DNA from: Cobetia crustatorum
GTDB taxonomy: Bacteria > Pseudomonadota > Gammaproteobacteria > Pseudomonadales > Halomonadaceae
Direction: 5' to 3'
DNA: 64,000 nt
Assembly: GCF_000591415.1 (NCBI RefSeq)
Contig: NZ_JEMF01000039.1
Span: 1-64,000, forward strand
Shown: positions 17,540 to 28,983 of the stretch, in pieces
Layout of the letters: every line of letters starts with the position of its first letter
Numbering within the stretch: the stretch's first letter is position 1
Notes under the pieces: model-generated
Told to the model about the DNA's origin: nothing
What the model saw: only the letters and a program-made list of their open reading frames with translations
Database searches by the model: none
Translations under genes and position numbers: made by a program

Positions 17540-18415
17540 TCAATTGCCGAACACCACCGTGCGCCTGTCATGCAGGAAGACACGGCGCTCCAGGTGATAA
17601 CGCACGCCTCGTGACAGCGTCAGACACTCGATATCACGGCCCTTGGCGATCAGGTCTTCCGGATAATGAGCATGATCTACCGTCTCGACCCCCTGGGTGA
17701 TGATCGGCCCTTCATCGAGGTCGTCATTGATATAGTGAGCCGTCGCACCGACCAGCTTCACACCCTTGTCGTAGGCCTGATGGTAGGGCCGTGCGCCCTT
17801 GAAGCCCGGTAGCAGCGAGTGATGGATGTTGATCGCACGACCCGAGAGCTTCTCACACATGTCGCTGGAGAGTACCTGCATGTAACGCGCCAGAATCACC
17901 AGTTCTGCGCCCGTCTCCTGCACCACCTGCCATATCTGCGCTTCTTGCTCAGCCTTGGTATCCGGCGTGATCGGGAAGTGGTGATACGGCAGGCCGTGCC
18001 ATTCGGCCAGCGGCGCCATATCCGGGTGGTTGGAAACCACCGCCGTGATGTCCATCGGCAGCTGACCGATGCGATGGCGGTAGAGAAGATCATTCAGACA
18101 ATGATCGGAACGCGACACCATGATGACGACCTTCATGCGCTCATCCGGCGCACTCAGGCTAACGTCCATATCAAAATCAGCAGCGCGCGTGATCAAGTTT
18201 TCCTCGAAGGCACTGGCATCAAAATCTTCGCTTAGCGCACCCTGCTCGGTTTGCGGACGAAACTCGGCGCGAATGAAGAAGCGCCCGGAGAGACGATCAT
18301 CAAAGGAGCTTAGTTCGGTGATATAGCAGCCCTGCTCACGCAGGTAACGCGTCACCACATCGACGGTACCGATGCGACTCGGGCATTGAGCGGTCAGAAT
18401 CCAGGTATCACGCAT
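17540..18415 (-). CDS. purU: Formyltetrahydrofolate deformylase
   Basis: Hydrolyses 10-formyl-THF to formate and THF. The 291 residues begin with an ACT domain (LTAQCPSRIGTVDVVTRYL, residues about 7-85), followed by a formyltransferase-like hydrolase domain with VVSNHPDMAPLAEWHG, INIHHSLLPGFKGARPYHQA (catalytic His region) and HYINDDLDEGPIITQ (catalytic Asp). It lies just downstream of the sarcosine oxidase genes on the same strand, separated from soxG by a strong hairpin, so it may have its own promoter. It would keep free THF available while sarcosine oxidation loads folate with one-carbon units, and would send the surplus to formate dehydrogenase. Confidence 0.93.
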   Translation of the reverse strand: MRDTWILTAQCPSRIGTVDVVTRYLREQGCYITELSSFDDRLSGRFFIRAEFRPQTEQGALSEDFDASAFEENLITRAADFDMDVSLSAPDERMKVVIMVSRSDHCLNDLLYRHRIGQLPMDITAVVSNHPDMAPLAEWHGLPYHHFPITPDTKAEQEAQIWQVVQETGAELVILARYMQVLSSDMCEKLSGRAINIHHSLLPGFKGARPYHQAYDKGVKLVGATAHYINDDLDEGPIITQGVETVDHAHYPEDLIAKGRDIECLTLSRGVRYHLERRVFLHDRRTVVFGN

Positions 18416-18553
18416 GCGCAGGCGCCTGTTGTCATCAGTGTTATTGGAGTGTCGTCAGTTCCAGGCCGTATCACGTTCCAGCGAAATGGTAGCTGAGATA
18501 GCAGCTGAAACAACAGCGTTACAGCTGACACGGAAAGTGACAAACCAGTATTC

Positions 18554-18590
18554 ATGAGGCGGGCTTCAGTATTTCTGAAGCCCGCCTCAT
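18554..18590 (-). terminator. Strong hairpin between soxG and purU
   Basis: Perfect 16-bp stem: ATGAGGCGGGCTTCAG, loop TATTT, CTGAAGCCCGCCTCAT. It starts 45 bases downstream of the soxG stop and 139 bases upstream of purU. It probably ends or attenuates the sox transcript. Confidence 0.65.
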
Positions 18591-18634
18591 AGGTTGATCA
18601 TGCGTGCATCTCACACCCGTGGTGGGCTTGGCAT

Positions 18635-19336
18635 TCAGGCCTTGATACAGACCCCGAATTCTTCGCTGGCATCCAGCAACCAACGGCCGAGGTAATCAGC
18701 GAAGCTTCTGCGAATCACCAGCTCGAATTCACTCTCGCCCTCCTTCGCACTGACATGTCGGAGGATCAGAGTCGCCTTGGCGAACACTGCCGGCACACCA
18801 CGTCCGACCGGGAAGGCACGCGGATGAACATCCGTCGGCGTCGACTTCATCAGCACCTGACGCGCCTGAGCACCGCTCAGCGAAACCACCGTCTGGCCAC
18901 CACTGACATTGACGACCTGATAGCGGCCGGAAAGCTGCTCATGCAGCGCCTGCTCAAAAGCAAATGCCTCTTCTCCCGGTACAATGATCAGCCACTCATC
19001 CGGCGCCAACCACTGGATCGAAACACCGGCATCATTGAGGTTGAGCGTTGACGACGTGAGTGGCAGTGCCAGTCCCAGCGCTACCTCGACAGCCTCGGCG
19101 AAGCCTGACTGTGCGGGGTCACCGCGCAGCATCAGGTGGCCAAGAAAGGCCTTCTCTTCCAGTACGACACCCGCATTGGCATCAGCACGGGCTGTGAATA
19201 GATGCGCCAGCGGCGAGCGCGCGGTCTGTAAATGAACGTCCAACGCAGGACGCTGATCAATCACTGACGTCTGTGAGCGAGTAGCGGCATCGGCATCAGT
19301 GACCGCCTGAGGATCGAGTGTGGTGGCATCAGACAT
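18635..19336 (-). CDS. soxG: Sarcosine oxidase, gamma subunit
   Basis: Smallest-but-one subunit of heterotetrameric sarcosine oxidase. Predicted 233 residues from the ATG at 19336, which overlaps the 3' end of soxA by 8 bases; the open frame continues upstream inside soxA, which argues for this internal start. It contains a GcvT-like fold with WLAPDEWLIIVPG, VVNVSGGQTVVSLSGAQARQ and FPVGRGVPAVFAKATLIL. It is slightly longer than usual because of a Thr/Ala-rich N-terminus of about 30 residues. Its place as the last gene of soxBDAG is the standard order. Confidence 0.9.
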   Translation of the reverse strand: MSDATTLDPQAVTDADAATRSQTSVIDQRPALDVHLQTARSPLAHLFTARADANAGVVLEEKAFLGHLMLRGDPAQSGFAEAVEVALGLALPLTSSTLNLNDAGVSIQWLAPDEWLIIVPGEEAFAFEQALHEQLSGRYQVVNVSGGQTVVSLSGAQARQVLMKSTPTDVHPRAFPVGRGVPAVFAKATLILRHVSAKEGESEFELVIRRSFADYLGRWLLDASEEFGVCIKA

Positions 19337-22300
19337 TCTGGCGCGCTCCCTTCTTGTCGTAGAACACAGGTGCGGTAATTTCAGCTTCCAGCGTGCTGCC
19401 ATCCGCCTGCGGCAGGAACACCGTCTCACCGATACGTGCCGAACCGCCTTTCACCACTGCCAGTGCAAAGCCATGACCCAGCGTCGGGCTGTAATAGCTG
19501 GACGTGACATGGCCGACCATCGGCATCGGGATGGCGTGATCAGGATCAAAGACGATCTGCGCGCCTTCCTGCAGCACGATGCGCTCATCACCGGCCTTCT
19601 TGCGACGGGGAATGAGGCCAATCATCTGTTTACGATCATCACGACGCGTGTCCGGACGCGTCAGTGCGCGCTTGCCGATCCACGAGTACGGCTTGTTGTA
19701 GCCGACACACCACTGCATGCCCAGATCTTCCGGTGTCATCGAACCATCCGTGTCCTGGCCGACGATGATGAAGCCCTTCTCGGCACGCAGCACGTGCATG
19801 GTTTCAGTGCCGTAAGGCGTCAAACCGTACTTCTCGCCCTTGGCAAACAGCGTCTCCCACACGTACTGGCCATAGTTGGCCGGCACGTTGAGCTCGTAGG
19901 ACAGCTCGCCAGTGAAGGAGATACGGAAGATACGGCCCGGAATATCAGCGATCATCCCTTCGCGAACTTCCATGAACTTGAAGTTGTCACGATCGAGATC
20001 GATGTCCGTCAGCTCACCAACCAGCGCACGTGCTTCAGGGCCCGTCACGGTCAGAGTCGCCCAGTGATCGGTGACACTGGTCATCTGCACGTCCAGCTCC
20101 GGCCATTCGGTCTGGTGCCACAACTCCATCCACTCGAGGATCGCAGCCGCACCACCGGTGGTGGTGGTCATCAGGAAGTGGTCTTCCGCCAGGCAGGTGG
20201 TAACCCCATCATCCATCACCATGCCGTCGTCGTGGCACATCAGGCCATAGCGCGCCTTGCCCACCGCTAGCTTGGCCCAGGCATTGGTGTAGATACGATT
20301 GAGGAACTCACGGGCATCACGACCCGTGATATCGATCTTGCCCAGGGTCGATGCATCCAGTACACCCACCTTCTCACGCACGGCCAGGCACTCACGCTCA
20401 ACCGCAGCGTGCATGTCTTCGCTGCCCTGCGGGTAGTACCACGGGCGCTTCCACTGACCGACATCCTCGAATTTCGCGCCCTGTGCCACGTGCCACTCTT
20501 GCATGGCGGTGTAGCGCATCGGATCAAACAGCGCACCACAGTGACGGCCGACGATGGCGCCGAAAGTCACTGGCGTGTAGTTGGGACGGAACACGGTAGT
20601 GCCGGTATCAGGGATGGTTTGGCCGAGACAACGGGCAGCGACCGCCATGCCATTGACGTTACCCAGCTTGCCCTGATCGGTGCCGAAGCCCATCGCAGTG
20701 TAGCGCTTGACGTGCTCGATGGACTCGAAGCCTTCTCGAGTCGCAAGTTCGATACCGGCCGCCGTGACATCGTTCTGCAGGTCAACAAACTGCTTGGGCG
20801 CACGTGCGGTCGGCTTGTCATGCGGCACCTGATACAACGGCAACATCGGCGCTTCGACCAATGCTGATACCGCCGGCACTATGGTGTCTGCCACGGGGTA
20901 CTCACAGGCCTCTACCGCCGCGACACCACTGGCATAGGCCGCCACCAGCACGTCTTCGAGCGAAAAGCTGCCATTGGCTGCACCACAGGCATCAAAGCCC
21001 TTGAGCATCGGCGCGCCGAGTGCTGGCAGGAAGCCATGCACTTCGTCGCTCCACACCGGTCGTGCGCCGGTATGCGCCGCCAGGTGAACTACCGGGCTGT
21101 AGCCGCCGGAACTGGCAATGGTGTCACAGACCAACTCTTCCACTTCACCAGTGACCTTGAAACCATCGATATCGATGGCAGCCACACGGGCGCCAGTGAC
21201 GCGACGATCCCCCCGGGCCTCAATCACTGCAGCACCTGTGATGATGCGAATCCCCGCCGCGCGTGCCGCCTCGACCAGAGCACCGCTCGGGGCAGAGCGT
21301 GCATCAGCGATGGCGACCACGTCACGACCAGCCGCCTTCCAAGCCAGCGCCGCGCGGTAGGCGTGGTCGTTGTTGACCGACAGCACCAGCTTGTCGCCCG
21401 CCGCCACACCGAAACGAGTGAGGTAGGTGGTGACAGCGCCGGCAATCATGTTGCCCGGCACATCGTTGTGGGAATAGACCAACGGCCGCTCATGCGCGCC
21501 GGTCGCCATGATGACGCGATGCGCACGTACACGGTGCAGACGCGAACGTGCCTGGCGTGCGCCGCGTGAATTGACGGGTGCGATATCAGCCTGATGCTCG
21601 GTACGGCGCTCGTGCAGCGTCACGAAGTTGTGATCGTGATAGCCATTGGCGGTGGTGCGCGGCAGTAGCAGTACGTCGTCACAGGCCGCAAGTTCCGCCA
21701 GCACGGCATCACGCCACTCGCTGGCCGGCTGGCCATCGAGTGTCTGATCGAGGCAGTCACCTGACATGGAGAGCAGCGAACCACCCAGCTCTTCCTGCTC
21801 ATCACACAGGATGACGCGGGCGCCACTACGTGCAGCGACCAGCGCGGCTAACAGGCCAGCAGGGCCAGAGCCGATCACCAGCACATCAGTATGCTGATGC
21901 AGGTGATCATAGATATCCGGATCATTCTCGAGCGGTGAACGTCCAAGGCCAGCGGCCTTGCGAATGTACTTCTCGTAGGTCATCCACAATGACGCGGGAG
22001 CCATGAAGGTCTTGTAATAAAAGCCTGGCGGCATGAACTTGCCACCCAACTTGCCAACCTGCGGCAGGAAGCGGCTCATCAGATCTTTCTGAGACTTGAC
22101 CCAGCCACTGACAGCATGCGCTTCAAGCCCGTCATACAGCGCCTGCTGAGTGGCACGCACGTTAGGCACCTGGCCCGACTCCGTGCTACCCAGTTGCAGA
22201 ATGGCATTGGGCTCTTCAGCACCGGCCGCGACCAGACCACGCGGGCGGGCGTACTTGAAGCTGGCATTGAGCACATCAACACCATTGGCCATCAAGGCCG

Positions 22301-22424
22301 AGGCGAGGGTATCGCCTGCCAGGCCCTGATAACGCTTGCCATTGAAGGTGAAGTTCAGCGATGTTTCACGATTGATGCGACCACCGGAGGAGGTGCGGCG
22401 TGAGGGTGTACGTGTCTCGGTCAT
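19329..22424 (-). CDS. soxA: Sarcosine oxidase, alpha subunit
   Basis: Large subunit, 1031 residues, that binds NAD+ and folate in the tetrameric enzyme oxidising sarcosine to glycine. The N-terminal domain has the ferredoxin-like half LNFTFNGKRYQGLAGDTLASALMA. A dinucleotide motif, VLVIGSGPAGLLAALVAA, follows near residue 180, then a second binding region (ATGAHERPLVYSHNDVPGNM). The C-terminal third is a GcvT-like aminomethyltransferase domain that takes the methyl carbon as 5,10-methylene-THF (TLGKIDITGRDAREFLNRIY, FTGELSYELNVPA). ATGA overlap with soxD and an 8-base overlap with soxG show tight coupling. Confidence 0.95.
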   Translation of the reverse strand: MTETRTPSRRTSSGGRINRETSLNFTFNGKRYQGLAGDTLASALMANGVDVLNASFKYARPRGLVAAGAEEPNAILQLGSTESGQVPNVRATQQALYDGLEAHAVSGWVKSQKDLMSRFLPQVGKLGGKFMPPGFYYKTFMAPASLWMTYEKYIRKAAGLGRSPLENDPDIYDHLHQHTDVLVIGSGPAGLLAALVAARSGARVILCDEQEELGGSLLSMSGDCLDQTLDGQPASEWRDAVLAELAACDDVLLLPRTTANGYHDHNFVTLHERRTEHQADIAPVNSRGARQARSRLHRVRAHRVIMATGAHERPLVYSHNDVPGNMIAGAVTTYLTRFGVAAGDKLVLSVNNDHAYRAALAWKAAGRDVVAIADARSAPSGALVEAARAAGIRIITGAAVIEARGDRRVTGARVAAIDIDGFKVTGEVEELVCDTIASSGGYSPVVHLAAHTGARPVWSDEVHGFLPALGAPMLKGFDACGAANGSFSLEDVLVAAYASGVAAVEACEYPVADTIVPAVSALVEAPMLPLYQVPHDKPTARAPKQFVDLQNDVTAAGIELATREGFESIEHVKRYTAMGFGTDQGKLGNVNGMAVAARCLGQTIPDTGTTVFRPNYTPVTFGAIVGRHCGALFDPMRYTAMQEWHVAQGAKFEDVGQWKRPWYYPQGSEDMHAAVERECLAVREKVGVLDASTLGKIDITGRDAREFLNRIYTNAWAKLAVGKARYGLMCHDDGMVMDDGVTTCLAEDHFLMTTTTGGAAAILEWMELWHQTEWPELDVQMTSVTDHWATLTVTGPEARALVGELTDIDLDRDNFKFMEVREGMIADIPGRIFRISFTGELSYELNVPANYGQYVWETLFAKGEKYGLTPYGTETMHVLRAEKGFIIVGQDTDGSMTPEDLGMQWCVGYNKPYSWIGKRALTRPDTRRDDRKQMIGLIPRRKKAGDERIVLQEGAQIVFDPDHAIPMPMVGHVTSSYYSPTLGHGFALAVVKGGSARIGETVFLPQADGSTLEAEITAPVFYDKKGARQNV

Positions 22425-22789
22425 GGCCGCGCGTCTCCTGTCTGTTGAGTCGTCGAGCTGGCAGCGGATGCTGCAGCTGACTGTGCTAGCTGCTCAGCGG
22501 CGAGTGTCTCGGCCGTAATGCCAGGCTGCTCGCCCATGCGATAGGTCTCGAGAATTTCGTAGGTCACGGTGTGGCGCGTAATGTTGAAATACTTGCGACA
22601 GCCCACTGCGTGAATCCATAACTCATGGTGGATACCGCGCGGGTTGTTGCGGAAGAACAGATAATCGCCCCACTCGGCATCGGAACAGGCTTCCGGCTCT
22701 ATCGGGCGCTCGATATGCGCCTGACCTTTGGCGTGGAATTCCTCTTCCTCGCGCAGCTCGCCGCAGTAGGGACAGAAGATATGCATCAT
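22421..22789 (-). CDS. soxD: Sarcosine oxidase, delta subunit
   Basis: Small zinc-binding subunit. The start at 22789 gives MMHIFCPYCG, placing Cys6 and Cys9 as in characterised SoxD proteins; the remaining zinc ligands are probably in WIHAVGCRKYF. AGGAG lies about 10 bases upstream. The product has 122 residues, somewhat longer than the usual 90-110 because of an Ala/Ser/Thr-rich tail (AAASAASST). It starts 25 bases after soxB and overlaps soxA by 4 bases. The open frame continues upstream into soxB and is not used. Confidence 0.92.
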   Translation of the reverse strand: MMHIFCPYCGELREEEEFHAKGQAHIERPIEPEACSDAEWGDYLFFRNNPRGIHHELWIHAVGCRKYFNITRHTVTYEILETYRMGEQPGITAETLAAEQLAQSAAASAASSTTQQTGDARP

Positions 22790-22814
22790 GGTCGGTCGTC
22801 TCCTGACGGCAGGT

Positions 22815-24065
22815 TCAGTGCGCGACGCCAGCGGCGCCATGTTCATCGATCAGCTTGCCGCTATTGAAGCGGTCGTAGGCAAACGGCTCAGCCAACGGGT
22901 GAGCGCGGCCCTTGGCCAGTGTCCAGGCAAAGATGTTGCCGGACCCCGGCGTGGCCTTGAAGCCACCCGTCCCCCAACCGCAGTTGAAGAACAGTCCCTT
23001 GACCGGTGTCTTGGAGATGATCGGACAAGCATCCGGACAGGTATCGACGATACCGCCCCACTGACGATTCATGCGCACGCGCGAGAAGATCGGGAACAGC
23101 TCGATGATCGCCTGCACGGTATGCTCGATCGTCGGATAGCTACCACGCTGGCCGTAGCCTACATAGCCATCGATACCGGCCCCAATCACGAGATCGCCTT
23201 TATCAGACTGGCTGACATAACCGTGCACGTGGTTGGACATCACCACGGTATCGAGAATCGGCTTGAGCGGTTCGGAGACCAACGCCTGTAACGGATGAGA
23301 TTCCAGCGGCAAGCGGAAGCCCGCCTTTTCGGCCATCACACCAGAGTTACCGGCAGTGACGACGCCAACGCGCTTGGCACCAATGAAGCCACGCGAGGTT
23401 TCCACGCCAACGATGGCGCCATCCTGCTTGCGGAAGCCGGTGACTTCCGTCTGCTGGATCAGATCAACACCGAGGCTATCGGCACCACGTGCGAAGCCCC
23501 AGGCCACGGCATCGTGACGCGCGACGCCACCACGCGGCTGCCAAGAAGCACCGAGCACCGGATAGCGTGTGCTAGCGGAGCAATCCATTGCCGGCACCAG
23601 GTCCTGCACCTGCTGGGTATCCAGCACTTCGCCATCAATGCCCTGAAGGCGGTTGGCATTCACACGACGCTGGATGTCACGCATGTCTTGCAGGGTGTGG
23701 CCCAGATTGAGCACGCCGCGCTGGGAGAACATGACGTTGTAGTTCAGGTCCTGTGACAGGCCTTCCCATAGCTTCATGGAGTGTTCGTAGAGCGCTGCAG
23801 ACTCGTCCCACAGATAGTTGGAACGCACGATGGTGGTATTACGCGCAGTATTACCGCCACCCAGCCATCCCTTCTCGATCACCGCAATGTTGGTGATGCC
23901 ATGTTCCTTGGCTAGATAGTAAGCCGTGGCCAGGCCATGCCCACCGCCACCGACGATGATGACGTCGTATTCCTTCTTGGGTTCTGGGCTACGCCAGACT
24001 TTCTGCCAATGCTCATGGTGGCTGAGCGCATGCTTGACCAGCCCGAATCCCGAGTAACGCTGCAT
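22815..24065 (-). CDS. soxB: Sarcosine oxidase, beta subunit
   Basis: Catalytic flavin subunit, 416 residues, that oxidises sarcosine and passes electrons to O2, forming H2O2. The FAD motif is [18 protein letters not shown] at about 36-53, followed by [20 protein letters not shown]. His184 in GGVARHDAV lies where characterised SoxB carries the covalently bound FMN. The C-terminal part ([37 protein letters not shown]) matches the family. It has a strong RBS (AGGAGGGG). It is first of the sox genes and follows glyA by 93 bases, which suits a shared transcript. Confidence 0.95.
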   Translation of the reverse strand: MQRYSGFGLVKHALSHHEHWQKVWRSPEPKKEYDVIIVGGGGHGLATAYYLAKEHGITNIAVIEKGWLGGGNTARNTTIVRSNYLWDESAALYEHSMKLWEGLSQDLNYNVMFSQRGVLNLGHTLQDMRDIQRRVNANRLQGIDGEVLDTQQVQDLVPAMDCSASTRYPVLGASWQPRGGVARHDAVAWGFARGADSLGVDLIQQTEVTGFRKQDGAIVGVETSRGFIGAKRVGVVTAGNSGVMAEKAGFRLPLESHPLQALVSEPLKPILDTVVMSNHVHGYVSQSDKGDLVIGAGIDGYVGYGQRGSYPTIEHTVQAIIELFPIFSRVRMNRQWGGIVDTCPDACPIISKTPVKGLFFNCGWGTGGFKATPGSGNIFAWTLAKGRAHPLAEPFAYDRFNSGKLIDEHGAAGVAH

Positions 24066-24158
24066 TTGCCACCCCTCCTGAAACTTTATATCGGCGCACG
24101 TGGTGATGATGGGTCACGTGCGCCGCTTGTCGTTTTTATGAATGACGGTATCTCGCTA

Positions 24159-25469
<1,311 letters not shown>

Positions 25470-25796
25470 TACGCGCCTCCGGTTATCGGGCGTTGTTGTT
25501 GGAATGCATGCTGTTGATCGCGATCTGTTGGATCATGAGCTTGCCCCGATACTAGCCCTGCCCACTCACCACTAACTGCTTGTCAGCGTCACGACGCAGT
25601 GCGAATGCGACATGCGTGCGCAGATGCGACATTGGCTCGCGCTGAAGCGTGTCCTCTGGCAGTCATGCGGGCCGTAGAGCGCTACACCCCGAGCCATGCA
25701 CGCAGGTATGCTAGGACGGCATATGCGAAAATACGCAGGCGCGCGTGACGGCTGGCAGGGTCAGGCCAGATACCAAAATGGACGGGAGATGAGTTG
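25470..25796. other. Divergent promoter region, glyA / AEC transporter
   Basis: No gene is seen. The region must contain the promoter of the glyA-sox operon and that of the AEC-family gene. It is rich in ATGCGACAT-like words (around 25600-25635), but I could not define an operator. Confidence 0.4.
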
Positions 25797-26687
25797 ATGC
25801 TGATGGAACTGCTAGCGGTGATGGCACCGGTGCTGTGTGGCGCAGCCATCGGTTTCTTCTGGGTGCGTCTAGGCCATGACTATCCGATGGCCTTCGTCAC
25901 CAAGCTAGTGCTGTACATCGGTACCCCTGCGCTGATCCTGAATGCACTGGGCAGCGCAGAGATCGACAACACCAGCTTCCTGCGCACCGGACTGGCCACA
26001 CTTGCCGTGATGGGACTATTGCTGGCGCTCAGCTGGCCCTTTGCGCGCCTGATCGGCAAGCCATGGAAGGTGGCTGTCGCCCCGCTACTGTTCTCCAACG
26101 TTGGCAATATGGGTCTGCCGGTCTCGTTGTATGCCTTCGGCGAGGCCGGCTTTGCCTACGCCATCACCATCATGGTCACCATGTCACTGCTGCAATTCAG
26201 TCTTGGGGCCTGGCTCGCCAGTACCGGAGGCAATCCGTTACGCAGCATTACTCGCTCGCCGACCATCTGGGCCAGTATCGTCGCTACCGTCATGCTGCTC
26301 AGCGATGTCCACATGCCACGCTTCATCGGCAACAGCCTGGAATTGATATCCGGCTTCACCGTACCGCTGATGCTGATCACCCTTGGCGTCTCGCTGGCCA
26401 ATATCCGTGTCAGAAACCTGGCCGCTGGCGTGGGCTTCAGCCTACTGCGCATCCCCTTTGCTGCTGCCAGCGCCTGGGCCATCGGTAGCCTGATAGGGCT
26501 GCCGCCGCTAGCGCTGAACGTGCTGATCATGCAGATGGCCATGCCAGTCGCGGTCTACAACTACATGTTTGCGCAGAAGGCAGGCCGCGAGCCTGAATAC
26601 GTCGCCACGCTGGTGTTTTGCTCAACACTCGCTGCGTTCATCTATCTGCCGGCGTTACTCGCTACGCTTGGTGCGATGGCCAACTGA
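25797..26687 (+). CDS. AEC-family (auxin efflux carrier/malonate type) transporter
   Basis: Predicted inner-membrane carrier, 296 residues, with about ten hydrophobic segments. The family mark is visible: LVLYIGTPALILNALG in the first half, NVGNMGLPVSLYAFGEAG in the middle and LIMQMAMPVAVYNYMFAQKA near the end. The ATG at 25797 is preferred over the TTG one codon earlier; GGGAG precedes it by 8 bases. AEC proteins move small carboxylates or amino acids. It stands divergent to glyA-sox, so export or import of an amino acid or organic acid linked to betaine breakdown is possible but not shown by sequence. Confidence 0.8.
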   Translation: MLMELLAVMAPVLCGAAIGFFWVRLGHDYPMAFVTKLVLYIGTPALILNALGSAEIDNTSFLRTGLATLAVMGLLLALSWPFARLIGKPWKVAVAPLLFSNVGNMGLPVSLYAFGEAGFAYAITIMVTMSLLQFSLGAWLASTGGNPLRSITRSPTIWASIVATVMLLSDVHMPRFIGNSLELISGFTVPLMLITLGVSLANIRVRNLAAGVGFSLLRIPFAAASAWAIGSLIGLPPLALNVLIMQMAMPVAVYNYMFAQKAGREPEYVATLVFCSTLAAFIYLPALLATLGAMAN

Positions 26688-27250
26688 ATGGTGCTGACAC
26701 ACTGAATCACTGCCCACCAACACGCGCACATAAAAAAACCACGCAGCTTGAGGCTTGCGTGGTCGTGGGACGTTTTCCTGCCAGAAACTACGGCGATGCA
26801 AGGGTGACGTGATGAAGCCGTTGTCACGCTTGAACAGCGCGGTACCTCCTGATATTGCAGATAGCCTTGTTATTGTCTGGCGTCGTCCCCCGGCCTGGAG
26901 ATGACACACCGTTCCCTTGTCTTGATATCGCCCATTTCTGACAAATTCGGGCCTGTAGTGGCAGACCCTAACCTGACGAGGAAGTCCCTCGCTCTCAAGA
27001 TGCAGCTGAGGGGTGTGCAGGTAGAAGACTTTCAGCCATGGCGCCGGATACTGGTACCCGTGCCGCTATTCGGGATCCCCCGAGGCGATCTCCTTCCCTG
27101 CACGTAGCCTTCCCTGTGGCAACACATGAAGCGTAGCCTTGAGACTACCGATCGCTCCACATGGTTTGCACCGTCATCTGGCGCGAGTTGATTCACCTAT
27201 AGGCCTGAGCATAAAACACCATAATACTGATGCCACGCTGACCACATTCA
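26688..27250. other. Intergenic region with one terminator, otherwise empty
   Basis: It lies between the convergent AEC transporter and NhaC-type genes. It holds the hairpin at 26731-26763; the remaining 480 bases show no open frame with a good start and no obvious RNA gene. A plus-strand frame at 26901-27107 lacks an RBS and is not called. Confidence 0.5.
26731..26763 (-). terminator. Intrinsic terminator (minus-strand orientation)
   Basis: Arms ACCACGCA and TGCGTGGT around a 10-base loop, with seven T following when read on the minus strand. Its location 45 bases after the AEC gene also allows it to end that transcript, with weaker T content. Confidence 0.6.
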
Positions 27251-28779
27251 TCAGGCCTCAGGCCGCACAGGCGCCACGCCTCCTGCCTTCACCGACGCCT
27301 GATCTCTCAGCTGCTGAAGCGAAATGACAGCATGTCCCTTGTCAGCCCACTCGGCCCGCTCAGCATCATCGGCACGCAAAATGAAGCGTCCGAACAGGGT
27401 GTAAAGCAGACCCAGCAATGGCGACAGCCAGCAGGCAAACGCCAACGGGATATACAGCAGCCCTTCCAGACTGCCACCGCTGACCACCAATCCCAGCGAG
27501 CTGATCACCACTGCGCCACCCGCATTCCAGGGAATCAACGGCGAGATCAGCGTGCCGCCTTCCTCAAGAGAGCGCGACAGGTTGAGCGTCGAATAGCCCT
27601 CGCCACGGAAGACCGGCGCATACATGCGACTGGTAAGGCGATGGAGAGATAGGGATCTCCCGCGATGACGTTGGTCAGTGCCGCCGTCGAGCTAGCCGCC
27701 AACTGCAAACCAAAGATGCCGCGCACCTTGACGAGTACCGCAGCACACAACGATTCAAGGCAGCCGATCACTTCCAGCAGGCCACCAAACGCCAGCGCGA
27801 TCATCACCAACAGAATGACCCACGCCATCGACATGATGCCGCCACGATTGAGCAGGGTATCGATCTCGCTGACACCGGTAGTCAAGGTGTAGCCACTCTG
27901 CATATAGCCGAACAACGCCTTGACCGCCTCACCCTGCACGCCAAAGGCCACGACGGCACCCGCCGCGACTCCGACAAACAACGCTGGCAATGCCGGCATG
28001 CGTGCAATCGCCAGTCCCATCACCAGCAGCGGCGGCATCAGCACCCAGAAATTGAATTCAAAGTTACCGGCCAGGCCTTCGGTAATGGCCGTGATGCGCT
28101 CGAGATCAAGCGTCTGACCAGCGGCCAGCAGGTTGCCCGCCACCAGATAGATCACCAGCGCAATCAGCATCGCAGGAATGGTGGTTGGCATCATGTTGCG
28201 GATATGCGCAAACAGGTTAACGCCGGTGACGGCAGGCGCCAGATTGGTGGTATCAGATAACGGCGAGACCTTGTCACCGAAGAAGGCTCCGGAGACCACG
28301 GCACCGGCGGTCCACCACGGCGGAATGCCGAAACCTGCACCAATCCCCATCAGGGCGAGACCGACCGTACCGACCGTCCCCCAGCTGGTACCCAATGCCA
28401 CGGAGACTACCGCGCACAACAGCATCGCCGCCGCGAGGAAGTACTCCGGTGAGATCAGTTTGAGGCCGTAGTAGATGATCATCGGCACACTGCCGGAGGC
28501 GATCCAGATACCCACCGTCATGCCGACAAGGATGAGGATGGCGATGGAAGGTAGTCCAACGCGCACGATGCGCATCATGCCCTCTTCCATCGCTGACCAG
28601 CCGTGTCCCAGCTTCCAACCGATGATTGCCGTCATTGCCACGCCACAGACCAGCGGTACATGAGGTGTGAATTCACCAAACACGAACAGCTGCAGTGCCA
28701 ATACGGCTAGCGTGGCCACAATCGGTAGGCAGGCCATCACGAGGGACGGCCGCTGAGGGGTCATCAAATCCCGAGTCAT
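27251..28779 (-). CDS. nhaC: NhaC-family Na+/H+ antiporter, interrupted by a frameshift
   Basis: Polytopic sodium/proton antiporter of the NhaC family (509 residues when restored). Motifs include SWGTVGTVGLALMGIG, GAFFGDKVSPLSDTTNLAPA and the GDPYLSIALP segment. One base is missing between 27631 and 27632: restoring it converts IALPVACMRR into IALP-SRMYAPVFRGEGYS, which then reads on through SPLIPWNAGG, the typical C-terminal NhaC motif. The start at 28779 (MTRDLMTPQ) has GGAG 6 bases upstream, better than the ATG 12 bases earlier. In a halophile it would help expel Na+, which also suits the nearby Na+-coupled betaine uptake. Confidence 0.85.
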
Positions 28780-28983
28780 TATGTTCTCCATCGGTGAGTT
28801 GTACTTGTTGTACGCCCACGCTATGTCGACTCGGGTATTGAAAAGTGATTGCCTGCGTCATTCAGCCGCCTGAATACGACACGCAAGGACAGTTCTGAGA
28901 ATAAGAGCGCGAGCAGAGTCCGACACTCAATGCCATTAGTCTGATGTTGATCATCATTTGAGCTATCACCGAGCAGGGATAGC